From NCBI GenBank assembly GCA_002336765.1, contig DDES01000182.1:1-8294 (forward strand): a stretch of 8,294 nucleotides of DNA. The letters run 5' to 3'. Source of the DNA: Novosphingobium sp. UBA1948. GTDB taxonomy: Bacteria; Pseudomonadota; Alphaproteobacteria; Sphingomonadales; Sphingomonadaceae. Of this stretch, positions 6,143 to 8,294 are shown in pieces. Position 1 is the first letter of the stretch; each line of letters starts with the position of its first letter. The position numbers were made by a program, and so were the translations under genes. Below the pieces are notes generated by a model that saw nothing but the letters and a program-made list of their open reading frames with translations, searched no databases and had not been told where the DNA came from.

Positions 6143-6766
6143 TTATTTCCAGCGCGCGAGGCGCGCCTGCAGCGTTTCAACGGGAAAACCGGCCATGCCG
6201 GTGAGGCAGTATTCCTGCCTGCGGTGGGAGCGGCGCTGGACGCCGTTCGAGAACTGGAGCACGCCCTTGATGCGCGCCTTGTTCCAGAGAAGCAGCGCCG
6301 CGCAGCCATCGGCCACCTCGCCTGCCTCGATCAGGTTATGCGCGGACGAGGTACACCAAGCCGCGACACCGAACTGATAGGCATGGTCCACGGCCGCCAC
6401 GCGCTGCCAGTCCCGCCCTTCGGCTCTCAACGCGGGCGAGCAGCGCATCACACCCTCGGCATGATCGGCCAGCGCCCGATCCAGCAGCGCGGCGCACTGG
6501 GCTTTGGTATAGACCTGCCCCAGCCGGACACCGGCAGTGATGCCATCGCAAGCCGTCGCCACACCGGCAATGTCGAGATAGGCTCGCAGGTATTGTGGGC
6601 CGGAGATATGGGTCACTGTCGCGGCACCATCGGGCGCCAGCTTGACCGCCACGGTGCGCCCGCTTTCATTTTGCGGCGTCGAGGTGAGCAGGACGAGTGC
6701 AGTCAGCGATCCGACAATCGCGGCGAGCGTCCCTTTGCGGAATGTGGGTGGCGGCTGCGGGGTCAA
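6143..6766 (-). CDS. Phage endolysin, GH24 lysozyme-like, with N-terminal membrane anchor
   Basis: Probable peptidoglycan-cleaving lysis protein, 207 aa from the TTG at 6764-6766. After a Pro-rich N-terminus and FRK, residues 14-29 (LAAIVGSLTALVLLTS) form a weakly hydrophobic segment like a signal-arrest-release anchor. The lysozyme domain follows: YLRAYLDIAGVATACDG (59-75) matches the GH24 active-site loop, with D65 and T71 in the catalytic Asp and Thr positions. The catalytic Glu, nine residues before the Asp, is replaced by Gly (G56), and no Glu is nearby. Further family features are YTKAQCAALLDRAL, an AYQFG version of AYNxG, WNKA, and a C-terminal RRQEYCLTG, with several Cys. Start choice: GGAG 6 nt upstream of TTG; a GTG at 6800-6802 lacks a ribosome site, and an ATG at 6944-6946 would translate the hairpin leader. 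No separate holin or spanin gene is seen. Activity is uncertain given the missing Glu. Confidence 0.8.
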   Translation of the reverse strand: MTPQPPPTFRKGTLAAIVGSLTALVLLTSTPQNESGRTVAVKLAPDGAATVTHISGPQYLRAYLDIAGVATACDGITAGVRLGQVYTKAQCAALLDRALADHAEGVMRCSPALRAEGRDWQRVAAVDHAYQFGVAAWCTSSAHNLIEAGEVADGCAALLLWNKARIKGVLQFSNGVQRRSHRRQEYCLTGMAGFPVETLQARLARWK

Positions 6767-6768
6767 TG

Positions 6769-6790
6769 GAGGCTCCAGAACTAGAGCCTC
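6769..6790 (-). promoter_or_regulatory. Hairpin overlapping the endolysin ribosome-binding site
   Basis: GAGGCTC (6769-6775) and GAGCCTC (6784-6790) form a perfect 7-bp stem with an 8-nt loop. In leftward RNA the 3' arm covers most of the GGAG (6773-6776) that serves the TTG start at 6766, so folding would hide the ribosome-binding site. This is a candidate translational control of lysis timing, dependent on the TTG being the true start. Confidence 0.45.
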
Positions 6791-6819
6791 GGGTTTGCTC
6801 ACTATCGAGCAAAGTGGTG

Positions 6820-6839
6820 TACGTCCCTGCACGGACGTA
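6820..6839 (-). repeat. 7-bp perfect hairpin in the endolysin leader
   Basis: TACGTCC (6820-6826) and GGACGTA (6833-6839) are perfect inverted repeats with a 6-nt loop, in the 149-bp gap between the tail-type gene and the endolysin. No T-tract follows on either strand. It may be a structural element of the leader or a protein-binding site. Confidence 0.4.
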
Positions 6840-6884
6840 GGGGTCTGGCGCCCGTGTTGCAGGCCTGTTGTAATCCTCTTTTCA

Positions 6885-6913
6885 GGCGGGATGCAACAGC
6901 CTTGCACCCCGCC
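6885..6913 (-). terminator. Strong 12-bp stem-loop 2 nt after the tail-type gene
   Basis: GGCGGGATGCAA (6885-6896) and TTGCACCCCGCC (6902-6913) pair over 12 bp with a 5-nt loop. The single mismatch becomes a G-U pair only in leftward RNA, which supports function in that transcript. The stem starts 2 nt after the stop of the 256-aa gene. It is followed by TGAAAAGAGG and not a T-run, so it could attenuate transcription, protect mRNA 3' ends or set a processing site between tail and lysis genes, and is not a clear intrinsic terminator. Confidence 0.45.
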
Positions 6914-6915
6914 GG

Positions 6916-7686
6916 TCAGATCCACTCTTCCAGCACGAAGGACCATTTTGTCTGTGCCGGATCGGCCCGCTCATACGCCTTCAGATCGCTGAACAGGCCA
7001 TAGTGGATGCGGTTGAACTGCCCGACCGTTGCGGCAGGATCTTCCACCACCAGCAGCGGCAGCGTCTGGCCATGCTTCAGCGCCAGCTCTTCCAGCGCAT
7101 CGGTCTCGGCGATCGACAGATCTCCCAGCGTCCAGTTGAACTGGCGCTTGCGCGCGCCATCGACCGTGGCGAAACCGCCATCGGCCAGCGAGGTGGCGCT
7201 GCCGGTGTCGATCACGCGGCGCCCATGCCCCAATTCCATGTTGAAGGTCGGGCGCCACGCGGCACCCACCATCACTACACCGGCCGACAGCACCGCGTTG
7301 CCTGCGGGCTGGGTTACGCTGATCCGGATGTAGCGCACGCTGGCTGCATTGCCGGTCCACAGCGCATGGGTGCGGCTCGGCGCGCGGCTGGCGCTGTCCA
7401 CGGCGCGCAGCGCGCCCGATGCCTTGAGCGTGGTCTCGGCATAGCCCGCCAGTCCGCCCGTGATCGTCCAGACAGCGCCAGCGGCTGGCGGCGAGACATA
7501 GCCCAGATAGACCGTGTCGATCGACTGGGCCGCGCCAAGATCGATGTCGATGGTCGCCGCCGATCCGACCGCGCTGTCCATCCAGACTTCCTTGGGCGAG
7601 CGGGTAAGAAGGTTCGTCCCGCCAGATCCGCGCGAGGTCGCAATGGCCGAGATCGAGACGGGCGAAAGGATCAGAATATTGGCCAT
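6916..7686 (-). CDS. Phage tail-type structural protein with galactose-binding-like N-terminal domain
   Basis: Probable minor tail or baseplate-type protein, 256 aa. The ATG at 7684-7686 has GGAGG 5 nt upstream and shares one base with the stop of the preceding gene (TGATG), implying translational coupling. Residues about 25-150 look like a discoidin/carbohydrate-binding-like beta sandwich: SPKEVWMDS, then ATIDIDLGAAQSIDTVYLG and later VRYIRISVTQP, the pattern of a strand pair framing a ligand loop. Residues about 160-256 form a second part with FNWTLGDLSIAETDALEELA, LPLLVVEDP and the end TKWSFVLEEWI, a C-terminal style familiar from phage tail proteins. No signal peptide or membrane segment. 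It is the third of three overlapping leftward genes. The role is inferred from context and fold-like pattern, not a firm family match; host-surface binding by the N-terminal domain is a guess. Confidence 0.7.
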   Translation of the reverse strand: MANILILSPVSISAIATSRGSGGTNLLTRSPKEVWMDSAVGSAATIDIDLGAAQSIDTVYLGYVSPPAAGAVWTITGGLAGYAETTLKASGALRAVDSASRAPSRTHALWTGNAASVRYIRISVTQPAGNAVLSAGVVMVGAAWRPTFNMELGHGRRVIDTGSATSLADGGFATVDGARKRQFNWTLGDLSIAETDALEELALKHGQTLPLLVVEDPAATVGQFNRIHYGLFSDLKAYERADPAQTKWSFVLEEWI

Positions 7687-8054
7687 CAGAGCCTCCGGAT
7701 CACGGTGACGGTGGAAAGGCCGGTGGCCGGATCATCCTGCACACCGATCACGAAAACGGCGATGCCAGCGTCATAGCCGAGCTGGTCACCCGCTATCGTG
7801 ATCACGCGGCCGAGATAGCTGCACCACTCGCCCACCAGTTGATGCTCGTCGATCACGAGCGGCCCACCGCCCGACAGGAACGCGATCTGGCGCGCCGCCT
7901 CGGCCTGCGCGTCCGCCTTGTTGGCGATAGTGGTGGCGCGCTCGGTGGTCTGCCCTGTCGATCCCCACCGAGCCGACAGCGTGGCATCGGTCGAGACGGC
8001 CCAGAGCGTCTCGGCCATCAGCCACTGGGCATAGAGAGGATCGACCGCGCTCAT
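7686..8054 (-). CDS. 122-aa phage-associated protein of unknown function
   Basis: Begins at the ATG 8052-8054, which overlaps the stop of the preceding gene by 4 bp (ATGA), and its own stop overlaps the next start by 1 bp. This tight packing shows it belongs to the phage late operon and is translated with its neighbours. The N-terminal half is helical and Ala-rich (AQWLMAETLWAV, ANKADAQAEAARQIAFL). The second half is beta-rich (PLVIDEHQLVGEW, RVITIAGDQL, IAVFVIGVQDD) and ends TVTVIRRL. No signal peptide, membrane segment or catalytic motif is apparent. Position just upstream of a tail-type protein would fit a head-tail connector or tail-completion protein, but I do not recognise the family. 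Confidence 0.75.
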   Translation of the reverse strand: MSAVDPLYAQWLMAETLWAVSTDATLSARWGSTGQTTERATTIANKADAQAEAARQIAFLSGGGPLVIDEHQLVGEWCSYLGRVITIAGDQLGYDAGIAVFVIGVQDDPATGLSTVTVIRRL

Positions 8055-8294
8055 GCCTGTGCGGGATCGCTGCTGGTGATGGTCATACCCAATGTCATCA
8101 CCAGATCCGCGTGCGGTGCCGGATCATTGGCGGCGTCTGGCCATCCGCCAAGCGGTGCATCCTCGCCCAGATCGCGGCGCAGTGCGGCTACCATGCCAAG
8201 CGTACGCGCATCCGCACCGAAGCCAAAAAAGCCATGCTGGGCGCAAAATTTGATCAGCCCGATGGCAAGGGTGTTGAGTTGCACTGAGAATTGA
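8051..8294 (-). CDS. Phage-associated protein of unknown function, open at the window edge
   Basis: Leftward frame ending at the TGA 8051-8053, which overlaps the next start (ATGA). A GTG at 8282-8284 would give 77 aa (MQLNTLAIGLIKF...), but no ribosome-binding site is visible before it and the frame stays open to the right edge, so the true start is probably outside the window. The visible part has a short hydrophobic helix-like N-terminus (LAIGLIKFCAQHGFFGFG), then RTLGMVAALRRDL and a Pro/Ala/Asp-rich stretch, ending DLVMTLGMTITSSDPAQA. No family is recognised. The overlap places it in the phage operon. Confidence 0.65.
   Translation of the reverse strand, partial: QFSVQLNTLAIGLIKFCAQHGFFGFGADARTLGMVAALRRDLGEDAPLGGWPDAANDPAPHADLVMTLGMTITSSDPAQA

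Noticed and set aside
5036..6784. A 582-codon plus-strand open frame antisense to the virion protein and endolysin genes
   Set aside because: Its product is Arg/Gly/His-rich with no recognisable domain, it lacks a clear ribosome-binding site, and the opposite strand has well-supported coupled genes. Long antisense frames are common in GC-rich DNA.

Overview
The window looks like a chromosomal segment of a GC-rich alphaproteobacterium, most likely a sphingomonad (Novosphingobium, Sphingomonas or relatives). The main reason is that the glucose-6-phosphate dehydrogenase (Zwf) closely resembles the Zymomonas enzyme as I recall it, and is followed directly by 6-phosphogluconate dehydratase (edd), the Entner-Doudoroff arrangement typical of this group. 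No database search was possible, so genus-level placement is inference.

Left part (1-3195) is host core genome. zwf and edd form a leftward operon, with edd running off the left edge. The 173-bp zwf leader holds a perfect 8-bp inverted repeat and a 12-bp palindrome that look like operator sites. Upstream lies a leftward gene for an exported cyclophilin-type peptidyl-prolyl isomerase. Next comes a rightward tRNA-Ser(GGA) gene with encoded CCA.

Middle (3196-3792) is about 600 bp with no convincing gene. It is rich in repeats: a pair of ~23-bp imperfect inverted repeats bounding a ~314-bp segment, two tandem 56-bp units built on a CCAAAAATT motif, and several hairpins. It separates the tRNA from phage-like genes and is the likely prophage/host junction.

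Right part (3793-8294) is a leftward cluster of tightly spaced or overlapping phage late genes. In transcription order: two small unknown proteins, a 256-aa tail-type structural protein, a 149-bp leader with three hairpins, a membrane-anchored GH24-type endolysin that seems to lack the catalytic Glu, a 718-aa modular virion protein, and a 55-aa protein. This resembles the tail/lysis end of a prophage beside a tRNA gene. No integrase, repressor or head gene is visible, so the rest of the element, if intact, lies to the right.

I see no fully novel system. The points most worth following up are the endolysin with a missing catalytic residue and hairpin-occluded start, the three-module virion protein, and the structured repeat region beside the tRNA.
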